From Mucilaginibacter celer (GTDB lineage Bacteria; Bacteroidota; Bacteroidia; Sphingobacteriales; Sphingobacteriaceae): a stretch of DNA of 64,000 nt. Under the pieces are notes generated by a model. The model saw only the letters and a list, made by a program, of their open reading frames with translations. It ran no database searches and was not told the origin of the DNA. Shown piece by piece: positions 56,123-64,000 of this stretch. The stretch lies in NCBI RefSeq assembly GCF_003576455.2, contig NZ_CP032869.1, positions 5,456,001 through 5,520,000 of the forward strand, read 5' to 3'. Every line of letters begins with the position of its first letter. Within the stretch, counting starts at the first letter, position 1. The translations under genes were made by a program, and so were the position numbers.

Positions 56123-57742
56123 ATGGGCAAAATTAAAACTGCGTTCCTCGGGCTTATATTACTATCATCAGCCTCAGTTAAAACCACAGCACAAACTAAT
56201 CCTATCCCCAAACTTATCGAAAAAAACGGCAGGCACGCGCTGCTGGTTGATGGCAAGCCATTTTTAATTTTAGGAGGGCAGGCACATAATTCAAGCGGAT
56301 GGCCGGGCATGTTACCTCAGGTATGGCAATCTGTAGAAGCGATGCACCTCAACACCCTCGAGATCCCGATATATTGGGAACAGATAGAGCCACAAGCCGG
56401 TAAGTTTGATTTTTCTGTTATAGATACTTTACTTGCCCAATCGCGCCGGCACCATGTGCGATTGGTATTACTATGGTTTGGCACCTGGAAAAACGGCAGT
56501 AATCATTACATGCCCGAATGGATGAAGCGCGATGCCGCTAAATATCCAAACATTACCGGCAAAACCGGTAAAGAGATCGATTCGCCCTCGCCCCATTCCA
56601 AACCTACTTTAGATGCCGATATTAAAGCTTTTGCAGCAGTGATGCATTATTTAAAGCAGGCCGATCAACAGCATACCGTAATTATGGTTCAGGTAGAGAA
56701 CGAGCCCGGCTCATGGGATACCGTGCGCGATTATTCGGCACAAGCGCAAAAATTGTTTGAAGCTAACGTTCCTGCCGAATTGTTAAAGCCCGATGTGCTT
56801 AAAGCCCTCAGCATCCAGCTCCAGCCCGGTGCAAAAGGCTCATGGCAAACTGTTTTTGGCGAACGCGCGGATGAGTACTTCCAGGCCTGGTCTATCGCCC
56901 GGTTTATTGAGCAGGTAGCCGCGGCCGGTAAGGCCGAATATCCGCTGCCGTTATACGTAAACGTAGCCCTGCGCGATCCGCTTACCAATCCGCCCGCAAC
57001 CCATTACGAAAGTGGCGGCGCAACGGATAATGTGATCCCGATATGGAAAATTGCCGCGCCGCATATCGACCTGCTTGCGCCGGATATTTATTTAGATGGC
57101 AGCCAGCGGGTGCAGAAGGTAATTGACTTATACACCCGAACCGACAATGCGCTATTTGTACCCGAGGCCGGATTTACAACCGAAAACGCCCGCTATTTTT
57201 ATGATGTATTAGCCCATGGCGGCATTGGTTTTTCGCCCTTTGGGATAGATGCTAACGGCGAAACCCACACCAACCAACAAATGACCGAACGCCTTGCTCC
57301 CTACGCACAGGAATATGCCATGGCAAGCCCCATGATGCACCAACTTGCCGGCTGGGCTTTTGAAGACAAGATCAGGGCTGTTGTTGAGCACGAGGATCAT
57401 GCCCAACAAACTATAAAACTGGGTGCCTGGGATGCAGCTATCACCTTTGGTACAGGATCCGGAAACAACCTTAAAACCAACCCGCTGCCGGTAGGTAAGG
57501 CGATGATTGTAACGCTATCTGAAAATAAATTTGTGCTGATCGGTTCGCATTGCCATGTAACTTTTAAACCAACCGGCAACAACATGGGCAAAGCCTGGCA
57601 ATACCTTAAAGTTGAAGAAGGCGTTTACGATCATGGTACATTTAAAGCAGTTCGAATTTTGAATGGTGATGAAACAGACTGGGGCGGACCGAACATAGGT
57701 ACCAAACCAAAGGTATTACAAATTTCACTTGTGGTGAGGTAA
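56123..57742 (+). CDS. GH35-type beta-galactosidase (DUF5597)
   Basis: A 539-residue exported glycoside hydrolase with a signal peptide (FLGLILLSSASVKTTAQ). The TIM-barrel opens with LLVDGKPFLILGGQAHNSS, as in GH35/GH42. The acid/base Glu is in VQVENEPGSWD, and the nucleophile Glu is probably in LFVPEAGFT. The C-terminal portion is a DUF5597-type beta domain. It likely releases beta-linked galactose or related sugars in the periplasm. No operon partner: the neighbour GH13 gene is convergent, with a 46-bp gap. Confidence 0.87.
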   Translation: MGKIKTAFLGLILLSSASVKTTAQTNPIPKLIEKNGRHALLVDGKPFLILGGQAHNSSGWPGMLPQVWQSVEAMHLNTLEIPIYWEQIEPQAGKFDFSVIDTLLAQSRRHHVRLVLLWFGTWKNGSNHYMPEWMKRDAAKYPNITGKTGKEIDSPSPHSKPTLDADIKAFAAVMHYLKQADQQHTVIMVQVENEPGSWDTVRDYSAQAQKLFEANVPAELLKPDVLKALSIQLQPGAKGSWQTVFGERADEYFQAWSIARFIEQVAAAGKAEYPLPLYVNVALRDPLTNPPATHYESGGATDNVIPIWKIAAPHIDLLAPDIYLDGSQRVQKVIDLYTRTDNALFVPEAGFTTENARYFYDVLAHGGIGFSPFGIDANGETHTNQQMTERLAPYAQEYAMASPMMHQLAGWAFEDKIRAVVEHEDHAQQTIKLGAWDAAITFGTGSGNNLKTNPLPVGKAMIVTLSENKFVLIGSHCHVTFKPTGNNMGKAWQYLKVEEGVYDHGTFKAVRILNGDETDWGGPNIGTKPKVLQISLVVR

Positions 57743-57788
57743 TGCTCAGATGTCCTATCTGCACGTTCTTTTTAAAGATGGTTTTACT

Positions 57789-59516
57789 TTATTTTAATTC
57801 ATAAACAACGGCTTCGTAAGGTAATAGCTTCCCATCTTTTGACGGATGCTCATAGTTTCCGATCAAAACATTGGCTTTGCTAACATCAATGCCGGTTTGC
57901 GTATCAACCGGTTTATCTCTAAAGTTTAACATGATCAATAGCTTTTTGCCATCCAGCTCGCGGGTGTAGATATAGGCATCCGGGTTTTGCGCATCGAGTA
58001 ATGTATATTTTCCGTAAACCAGGGCCAGGTTATCCTTCCGCAGTTTCACTACCCGCCTGAAGTAATTTAATGTACTGTTCCTGTCTTTTTCCTGCTGTGC
58101 TGCGTTGATGGTTTTATAGTTGCTGTTTACTTTTATCCAGGGTGTGCCTGTTGTAAAACCTGCGTTTTTATCGCCATTCCATTGAAAAGGCGTCCGGCCG
58201 TTATCCCTGCTTTCAAACGCTATCCGTTGCAGGTATTTTGGTAAATCGCCGCCGATATTTTTTTGCCGCTGGTACTCATTCAGGGTTTGTACATCGCGGT
58301 AATCATCAATAGTGGTAAATCCTGCGTTGGTCATGCCCAGCTCGTCGCCATTGTAGTAATAAGGTGTACCACGCATGGTCATTAAAAAAGTGGTAAGCAT
58401 TTTTGAAGATACTGCTCTAAACTCGGGTTTGTCGTTACCATACCTGCTCACCAGCCGGGCCTGGTCATGGTTTGCCAGGAAAACCGAAAGCCAGCCTTTG
58501 GAGGCAAAAGCGCTGTCCCATTTGGTAAATACCTGTTTTAAATGCAATAGGCTGTAGCCTTCGGGTTTGGCAATGTCGGCCCCCTCAAAGGCATAGGCCA
58601 TATTTAATTCATTCCTGTTGGCATCAACCAAATTGTGCGCATCTTCAAAAGTGTTTCCTGCACCCTCGGCAACGCTCATTACGTTGTATTTGCTCAATAC
58701 TTCCCTGTTCATTTCCTGCAGATAGCCATGCAAATTGCCCTGCATGGCGTAGTATTGCGTAAAGTTTTTTTCAAATCCGCGCGGAAATGCCGGAAAGGTA
58801 GTATCCTTGGCCGCAAACTGAAAAGCATCCAGCCTGAAACCATCTATCCCCTTATCGGCCCAAAACTTCATAATGCCATGTACCTCGTTCCTTACCCTGG
58901 GGTTTTCCCAGTTCAAATCGGGCTGCTTGCGCGAAAAATAATGCAGGTAATAGGCATTGGTAAGCGAATCATAACGCCAGGCATCATGGTTTACATCAAA
59001 CAAACTATAACGGTACGGCGGCGTACCTTGCTCCGCATTCCACCAATGATAATATTCGCGGTATGGATTATTGCGCGAACTGCGGCTTTGTTTAAACCAT
59101 TCGTGCTCATCGCTGCTGTGGTTCACCACCAAATCCATCACCAGTTTTATGCCCCTGGCATGCATGCCCTTCAGCAATGCATCAAAATCATCCATGGTAC
59201 CAAAATCCTTCATAATATTGCGGTAATCGCTTACGTCGTACCCGTTATCATCATTGGGCGAACTGTAAATAGGGTTAAGCCAAACCACATCAATACCCAG
59301 GCTTTTGATATAATCAAGTTTGGATATAATTCCCTTCAGATCACCTATCCCATCGCCGTTATTATCCTTAAAACTGCGGGGATAAATTTGGTACACTACC
59401 GCTTCTTTCCACCATTTGCGGCCGGTGGTATCATTGGCGTTTTGAGCATGGCAAACAACGCCGGCCAATATGCAAACAGTAGTTATTGTGAACAGGATAC
59501 AGGCTCTCTTCATCAT
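57789..59516 (-). CDS. GH13 alpha-glucosidase (oligo-1,6-glucosidase/trehalase type)
   Basis: A 575-residue exported GH13 enzyme with a signal peptide (ILFTITTVCILAGVVCHAQ). Family motifs: VVYQIYPRSFKDNNGDGIGD, MDLVVNHSSDEHEW, DGFRLDAFQF (nucleophile Asp), MSVAEGAGN (acid/base Glu) and NHDQARLVSRYGND (transition-state Asp). All are intact. The fold suggests a GH13 subfamily 31-type oligo-1,6-glucosidase or sucrose/trehalose hydrolase; substrate choice cannot be made from sequence. It is a single gene, divergent from the barrel gene at 59753. Confidence 0.9.
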   Translation of the reverse strand: MMKRACILFTITTVCILAGVVCHAQNANDTTGRKWWKEAVVYQIYPRSFKDNNGDGIGDLKGIISKLDYIKSLGIDVVWLNPIYSSPNDDNGYDVSDYRNIMKDFGTMDDFDALLKGMHARGIKLVMDLVVNHSSDEHEWFKQSRSSRNNPYREYYHWWNAEQGTPPYRYSLFDVNHDAWRYDSLTNAYYLHYFSRKQPDLNWENPRVRNEVHGIMKFWADKGIDGFRLDAFQFAAKDTTFPAFPRGFEKNFTQYYAMQGNLHGYLQEMNREVLSKYNVMSVAEGAGNTFEDAHNLVDANRNELNMAYAFEGADIAKPEGYSLLHLKQVFTKWDSAFASKGWLSVFLANHDQARLVSRYGNDKPEFRAVSSKMLTTFLMTMRGTPYYYNGDELGMTNAGFTTIDDYRDVQTLNEYQRQKNIGGDLPKYLQRIAFESRDNGRTPFQWNGDKNAGFTTGTPWIKVNSNYKTINAAQQEKDRNSTLNYFRRVVKLRKDNLALVYGKYTLLDAQNPDAYIYTRELDGKKLLIMLNFRDKPVDTQTGIDVSKANVLIGNYEHPSKDGKLLPYEAVVYELK

Positions 59517-59655
59517 AAAATTTGATTTAAAAAGAATACAGCAGAAATGAATTGATTTACAGGTTTAAAATTGATTATAAGCAAGTTATAAACTATTTAT
59601 TTAACACGCAACCGGCCGCATAAAAAACCCGGCAGAGGTACCAACATATTATCCT

Positions 59656-59679
59656 GCAAAAACATTATCACGTTTTTGC
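59656..59679. promoter_or_regulatory. Inverted repeat between divergent genes
   Basis: GCAAAAAC-N8-GTTTTTGC with perfect 8-bp arms lies 74 bp before the GTG at 59753. It could be an operator or a hairpin. Confidence 0.45.
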
Positions 59680-59752
59680 GGTTAAAACAAAACCCGCCGC
59701 TATCACAGTTAAAACATAATAAATTGATTTTAAAACATTTACATATTTTAAC

Positions 59753-61093
59753 GTGCAGCGTAAATCATTATATAAAATATTCCGTCACTTATTCGGCCTT
59801 GCTTTATTTACAGTTTTAAGTGTAATAACAAACCATGCCTACGCCCAGGTGCAGGTACCGTCTGATACAACTAAGGTTGATTCATTGCATAAAAATGAGC
59901 CAAAACCGGTTAAAGCTACTGATACCCTTTATAAACAATATGATTTTGGCGATCTGATGCGGAACATCTTTCATCCCGGTAAACCGGCAGATGCTCCCAA
60001 TAAAAAATCATCAGGCATTACGGTTATTCCCAATGTGGCATCCAACCCAACCATCGGCTCGCAAATAGGCATTAAAGCCGTAGCCGGTAAAAAGCTGGGC
60101 GATGATCCTAACACGCTTCTTTCGGTAGCCGCTACGTCGGCATCCATCACCACAAAAGGCATCATTTATTTTTATATTAACCACAACATATACACGCCGG
60201 GTAATAACTGGAATTTTCAGGGCAATTTGGTTGCAGCCAAAACGGTATCGCCCGATTATGGTTTGGGTATAGGCCAGGCATCAAACGGCAGCGCAGCCGA
60301 CCAGGTGCTGGCCAATCCCGAGCGTAAAGGCCGGGCCCTGCACTCACAATACTATAACATCCGCGAAAAGGTTTATAAAGAAATAGATAAAGGCCTCTTC
60401 ATCGGTGCAGGTGCATCTTTCGATATCCGCCGGAAAATTGAAGACACCAAATCAACAACCGATTTTACACCCTATAATATTTACAGCGACCGCCACGGCT
60501 TTGCCCGCGATCATTACGCCGCCAACGGCCTGCTTTTCAACCTGCAATACACCACCCGCGACAACCAGAACCGCGCCTATCATGGCATTTATGCCGATGC
60601 GGGTTTCCGCATCAACCAATCATGGATGGGCAGTTCGCGAAACGCGATACAGTTCACTACAGATTTCAGGAAATACTTCAGTCTTTCATCGGTAAACCCG
60701 GAGCATGTTGTCGCCTTCTGGAACTGGGGCTCATACCTCATCAGCGGTAATATCCCTTATCTCGAATTGGCCGGTACCGGTAAAGATGCAGGCTTCAGGA
60801 GTGGCCGCGGTTATGTGGTTCAATACTTTAAGGGCACACAATACAACTATAGCGAAGTCGAATACCGCTTCCCTATCCTGCGCAACAAATTTGTAAGCGG
60901 CGTGGTGTTTGGCAACCTGCAAACCGCCAATGATGAATCGGGCACCAAAATATTTAAGCAATTTCAGCCGGGTTATGGTGGTGGTTTACGCGTGCTGTTT
61001 AACAAAGCCACACGTACCAATCTTTGTTTGGATTATGCTTTTGGTAAGTATGGCTCGAAAGGTTTCTTTTTGGGGTTGAATGAGGCGTTTTAA
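59753..61093 (+). CDS. BamA/TamA-like outer-membrane beta-barrel protein
   Basis: A 446-residue outer-membrane protein of the Omp85-related surface antigen type. The signal peptide is KIFRHLFGLALFTVLSVIT then NHAYAQ. The barrel covers roughly residues 95-446, with beta-strand patterns ending LCLDYAFGKYGSKGFFLGL and a final Phe. No POTRA domains are seen, so it is likely a lone barrel, not BamA itself. The GTG at 59753 is used because no ATG lies near the signal peptide. Its function is unknown. Confidence 0.75.
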   Translation: MQRKSLYKIFRHLFGLALFTVLSVITNHAYAQVQVPSDTTKVDSLHKNEPKPVKATDTLYKQYDFGDLMRNIFHPGKPADAPNKKSSGITVIPNVASNPTIGSQIGIKAVAGKKLGDDPNTLLSVAATSASITTKGIIYFYINHNIYTPGNNWNFQGNLVAAKTVSPDYGLGIGQASNGSAADQVLANPERKGRALHSQYYNIREKVYKEIDKGLFIGAGASFDIRRKIEDTKSTTDFTPYNIYSDRHGFARDHYAANGLLFNLQYTTRDNQNRAYHGIYADAGFRINQSWMGSSRNAIQFTTDFRKYFSLSSVNPEHVVAFWNWGSYLISGNIPYLELAGTGKDAGFRSGRGYVVQYFKGTQYNYSEVEYRFPILRNKFVSGVVFGNLQTANDESGTKIFKQFQPGYGGGLRVLFNKATRTNLCLDYAFGKYGSKGFFLGLNEAF

Positions 61094-61098
61094 TGGTG

Positions 61099-62394
61099 TT
61101 ATTCGGCCTGTTGCTTCATCATTTTTGCTGATGCCAATAAAGCAAGCAGCGTTATTACGGCAGCAGCAGTTAAATAATAACCTACATATGCCAGGCCGTA
61201 CTTATGCCCCAGCGTGGTTGCGATGTAAGGAGTTAACGAGGCTCCTAAAATACCGGCAAGCGTAAATGCCAGCGAAGCCCCCGTATAACGTACCGATGGC
61301 GGAAAGATACCCGCAAGCGCTGTACCTATAGGCCCGTAAGTAAGCCCCATTAAAAACATACCAACAGATAAAAATACGGCGGTGATAACCAAACTGCCTG
61401 TAGAGAAAAACGGGGCGAAAACAAGCCCGAATATGATGATGGCCCCTGTTGCGGCTATCAGCATCCGGTTACGCCCGTATTTATCGGCAAGTTTGGCCGA
61501 TAGCGGTATGCCCAAACCAAAAGGCAGCATCGAGATCATTTGTATAATGAGGAAACTGCTTTTAGTATAATGCAGTACAGAAGTGCCCCAGCTTAATGTA
61601 AACACCGCCATAAGGTAAAAAAGCAGGAAAGTTGTAACCGTAGCAAGTGTGCCTAATGTAATAGCAGCTGTATGCTTAACAAAAACATCGGCAAAGGGTA
61701 CTTTAGCTTGCTTTTCATTATCAATCATTTTCACAAACTCGGGCGTTTCGGAGATTTTTAAACGCACATACAGCCCTATCCACACCAGCAGCGCGCTGGC
61801 AATAAAAGGGATGCGCCAGCCGTAGCTTATAAAATTACTATCGCTCATGGTTTCGCCCAGTATAGTAAATATCCCGCTTGATAACAGGAAGCCAATAGGT
61901 GCTCCTAATTGCGGAAACATACCATACCATGCTTTTTTATGCGCAGGTGCGTTTTCTGTAGCCAGCAACACAGCTCCACCCCACTCGCCGCCTAAACCCA
62001 AACCCTGGCCAAAACGAAACAACGCCAACAGTAATGGCGCTGCAATGCCTATGGATGCATAGCCGGGCAACAAACCTATTGCAACCGTTGATGGTCCCAT
62101 GGTCATGAGGGCGGCAACCAGGGTGGCCTTTCGTCCTTTACGATCTCCAAAGTGGCCGAATATGGCTGCACCAATCGGGCGTGCAATAAATGCCAGCGCA
62201 AATGTTGCCAACGATTCTAAAGTGGCCGAGGTAGGATCGGCGGAGGAGAAAAACAGCCTCGGAAAAACCAGAACGGCAGCTGTGGCATAAATATAAAAGT
62301 CGAAAAACTCAATAGTGGTGCCGATGAGGCTTGCGGTAAGGATCCGCCCTGCAGAATTTACAGGTTGATGTTGCTGGTTCATAGCGCCAAACAT
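61099..62394 (-). CDS. MHS-family MFS transporter (proline/shikimate type)
   Basis: A 431-residue 12-helix transporter. The N-terminus (TIEFFDFYIYATAAVLVFP) and GHFGDRKGRKATLV are signatures of the metabolite:H+ symporter (MHS) family, which takes up organic acids such as shikimate, citrate, alpha-ketoglutarate or proline/betaine. RFGQGLGLGGEWGGAVLLA is the conserved third helix. The substrate is unknown. The internal ATG at 62382 (MNQQHQ) is a possible alternative start. It is convergent with the barrel gene, with only 5 bp between stops. Confidence 0.88.
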   Translation of the reverse strand: MFGAMNQQHQPVNSAGRILTASLIGTTIEFFDFYIYATAAVLVFPRLFFSSADPTSATLESLATFALAFIARPIGAAIFGHFGDRKGRKATLVAALMTMGPSTVAIGLLPGYASIGIAAPLLLALFRFGQGLGLGGEWGGAVLLATENAPAHKKAWYGMFPQLGAPIGFLLSSGIFTILGETMSDSNFISYGWRIPFIASALLVWIGLYVRLKISETPEFVKMIDNEKQAKVPFADVFVKHTAAITLGTLATVTTFLLFYLMAVFTLSWGTSVLHYTKSSFLIIQMISMLPFGLGIPLSAKLADKYGRNRMLIAATGAIIIFGLVFAPFFSTGSLVITAVFLSVGMFLMGLTYGPIGTALAGIFPPSVRYTGASLAFTLAGILGASLTPYIATTLGHKYGLAYVGYYLTAAAVITLLALLASAKMMKQQAE

Positions 62395-62475
62395 ATTAAA
62401 TTTGAGCGAACCTGCAATGATTTTCTTTATCTCCAGCCTTGCTTAATTAACGTGAATTCGGGATAAGAAAACCTT

Positions 62476-62631
62476 AATGTCATTTCGATAGAGCCGGGAT
62501 AAGAAAGCGCGCGGGAGCGAAAGAGAAATCTTCTACGTCCTGCTTTTAAACCATGCATTCGGCTTGCAGGGCGTAGAAGATTTCTCTTTCGCCACCTCAC
62601 AGTCCTCCCGCCGCTCTATCGAAATGACATT
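62476..62631. repeat. Interspersed palindromic repeat, family B copy 2
   Basis: Bounded by AATGTCATTTCGATAGAG and CTCTATCGAAATGACATT, with inner arms AGAAATCTTCTACG and CGTAGAAGATTTCT. Right end and inner arms match the copy at 4320-4476. Confidence 0.85.
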
Positions 62632-62671
62632 TTTTATTATTTGGAGTGATTTTTCTTATCTCTAACTCCGC

Positions 62672-64000
62672 TTAGTTACTATTATTGCTGCTCCCCTCCT
62701 TCAAATCGTCATTGTTAATAGTTTTCTTAGGCTTCTTAGGTTTTGCCTGCGATAAACCACCAAACTTGTAGCTAAACGTTATTTCAAAGCTGCGGTTGTA
62801 CATAATGTTTACCGAGTTTTGGTTGATATTGCCCGAGTTAACAACCGTTGGGATATGCAGCCCGTTGGTTAGGAAATTATCGGCACCAATACCGATACTG
62901 CCTTTTTTATTGGCAAATTTTCTGTTGATACTGAGGTTATACACCCCAAAGCTACCCTGGTAACCCTGCAACTGAATCTGGCGCGAACGGCGGAACGCAA
63001 AGGCCTGTAGCGAGTAATTATCCGAAAGATCATAGCTGCCAAACAAGCGGTAGTTGGCCACCCAGCCACTATTTGAGGCTCGGAAAAGCGGATCGGGATT
63101 TTTATTGTCGAGATCTAAATGATACAGATCAAGGCCGCCGTTCAGGTTAAGTTTATTGCTGATAGCAATATTGGCCGAAAGGCTCATGCCATAGGCGTTT
63201 TGCTTACCCAGGTTTTGATAACTGGTTTTGATGGTATCGCCGATGGTGCTCCGGATGGTTTGGATAGCATCATTGGTATTACGCATAAAAGCCGAAATAT
63301 TGAAGTGGTTATTTTTGATATTGGTGCTGTAAGCCAGCTCAAAGTTGTTGGTAAACTCGGGCTGTAAAGCAGGGTTACCGGCACTAATGTTCAGCGGGTT
63401 TGAAGCCTGGATATTGGGGTTCAAAAACTCGATAGAAGGGCGCTGGATCCGGCGGTTATAGCCCAGTTTAAGAATATCGCCATTACCGAATTTTTTTGAG
63501 ATGTTGAGGCTGGGCACCAGGATGCCATAGTCAGGAATATTTACCGCGGCTCCGTTCTGAAAATCGGCATTAATGGTAGTATACTCATAACGCGTACCGG
63601 CTTTAACGGTATAGTTTTTAAAGGGATTAAAAGTAAAGGAAGCATAGGCCGATGCCACGTTTTGTTTATAATTAAACGCGTTTGACAAACTGGCCGACGA
63701 AACCGGTACGTAGTTAAGCGTACCATCTGCGGCAGTAAGGTAAGTGTAATCGCTGCTTACGGTACGGATAATATCCTTTGCGCCAAACTCAAGCAATTGG
63801 TTTTTTGCCAGCGGGGTTTGATAATCGGCCTCGAGGGTAAACTCCCTGTTTATGGCATTATTATCGTTTTTTAAACCTCCGGTTGTTGCTCCGTTAGTTT
63901 GATCAAGAAAAATATTCTCAAAATTATTGTCGCGGTTGTTTTGGCTGAATTCGGTAAGGAAACTAAATTCACGATCTGGCTTTTTGCCTGTTAATGTGTA
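62672..64000 (-). CDS. TonB-dependent receptor / OMP_b-brl_3 family barrel, 5' end outside window
   Basis: A partial gene: 443 codons are visible, open at the right edge, with the N-terminus (signal peptide, regulatory domain and plug) missing. The visible part is the C-terminal beta-barrel of the outer membrane beta-barrel family (PF14905-like): SASLSNAFNYKQNVASAYAS, KAGTRYEYTTINADFQN, LKLGYNRRIQRPSIEFLNP, RASNSGWVANYRLFGSYDL. The C-terminus has FEITFSYKFGG, then a hydrophilic tail with PKKPKKTI. Substrate and partner are not visible here. No candidate SusD-like gene is next to it. Confidence 0.82.
   Translation of the reverse strand, partial: YTLTGKKPDREFSFLTEFSQNNRDNNFENIFLDQTNGATTGGLKNDNNAINREFTLEADYQTPLAKNQLLEFGAKDIIRTVSSDYTYLTAADGTLNYVPVSSASLSNAFNYKQNVASAYASFTFNPFKNYTVKAGTRYEYTTINADFQNGAAVNIPDYGILVPSLNISKKFGNGDILKLGYNRRIQRPSIEFLNPNIQASNPLNISAGNPALQPEFTNNFELAYSTNIKNNHFNISAFMRNTNDAIQTIRSTIGDTIKTSYQNLGKQNAYGMSLSANIAISNKLNLNGGLDLYHLDLDNKNPDPLFRASNSGWVANYRLFGSYDLSDNYSLQAFAFRRSRQIQLQGYQGSFGVYNLSINRKFANKKGSIGIGADNFLTNGLHIPTVVNSGNINQNSVNIMYNRSFEITFSYKFGGLSQAKPKKPKKTINNDDLKEGSSNNSN

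Overview
The window looks like chromosomal DNA of a Bacteroidetes bacterium of the family Sphingobacteriaceae, most likely Mucilaginibacter or a close relative. The grounds are a SusC/SusD pair behind a FecI/FecR sigma/anti-sigma pair, the MoxR-Bat operon, a GluQ-like synthetase, DUF6600 and OstA-like proteins, and many promoters with the Bacteroidetes form TTG-N19-TAnnTTTG. I see no phage, plasmid, IS element or CRISPR array. The genus is inferred from gene content and protein style only.

Layout. 1-4.3 kb: OstA-like gene (cut by the window edge) divergent from tilS. 4.3-7.8 kb: LysR regulator divergent from an MFS transporter, then a 2-oxoglutarate oxygenase. 8-11.8 kb: a DUF6600 protein with a long Gln/Arg tail, a secreted thioredoxin and two Tat-type ferritin-like proteins. 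11.8-14 kb: a gene-poor stretch with three tandem copies, one decayed copy and one possible distant relative of a small RNA gene. 14-15.8 kb: LRR-kinase and a small hypothetical. 15.9-23.9 kb: sigma, anti-sigma, SusC, SusD and an EEP phosphodiesterase, with a putative antisense RNA over the susC leader. 24-26.8 kb: a secreted hypothetical, two identical tRNA-Val genes, two small ORFs and two more copies of the small RNA. 26.9-31.3 kb: ileS-dksA-like-lspA operon. 33-41.5 kb: moxR-DUF58-batA-batB-batC-batD-batE operon. 41.7-50.2 kb: Crp/Fnr and AraC regulators, SMUG2 glycosylase, two SDRs, GluQ-like enzyme, a GDPD-like/glycosyltransferase pair and a PfkB kinase. 50.2-54.4 kb: a YceI-tautomerase-SDR-NTF2-NMO-MBL operon behind two CRP-type operators. 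54.8-64 kb: nucleoside hydrolase, GH35-type glycosidase, GH13 glucosidase, outer-membrane barrel, MHS transporter and a TonB-dependent receptor (cut by the window edge).

The most unusual feature is the small RNA family. Five intact genes (three on the minus strand near 12.0-12.6 kb, two on the plus strand near 26.0-26.6 kb) each encode a putative 75-nt RNA. Each RNA has a 5' hairpin, an invariant unpaired linker and a rho-independent terminator whose apical loop is always GCGAG. Both helices show compensatory changes. All five start 12 nt downstream of the same TGGCAY-N4-TTTG element, with a GGAA/TTCC palindrome about 97-128 bp upstream, an arrangement like sigma-54 promoters with an enhancer-binding activator. 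Other points of note are an isoleucyl-tRNA synthetase with the permuted GIHH signature tied to mupirocin hyper-resistance, a DonS-like antisense RNA in the susC leader, leaderless start arrangements, and several families of interspersed palindromic repeats.
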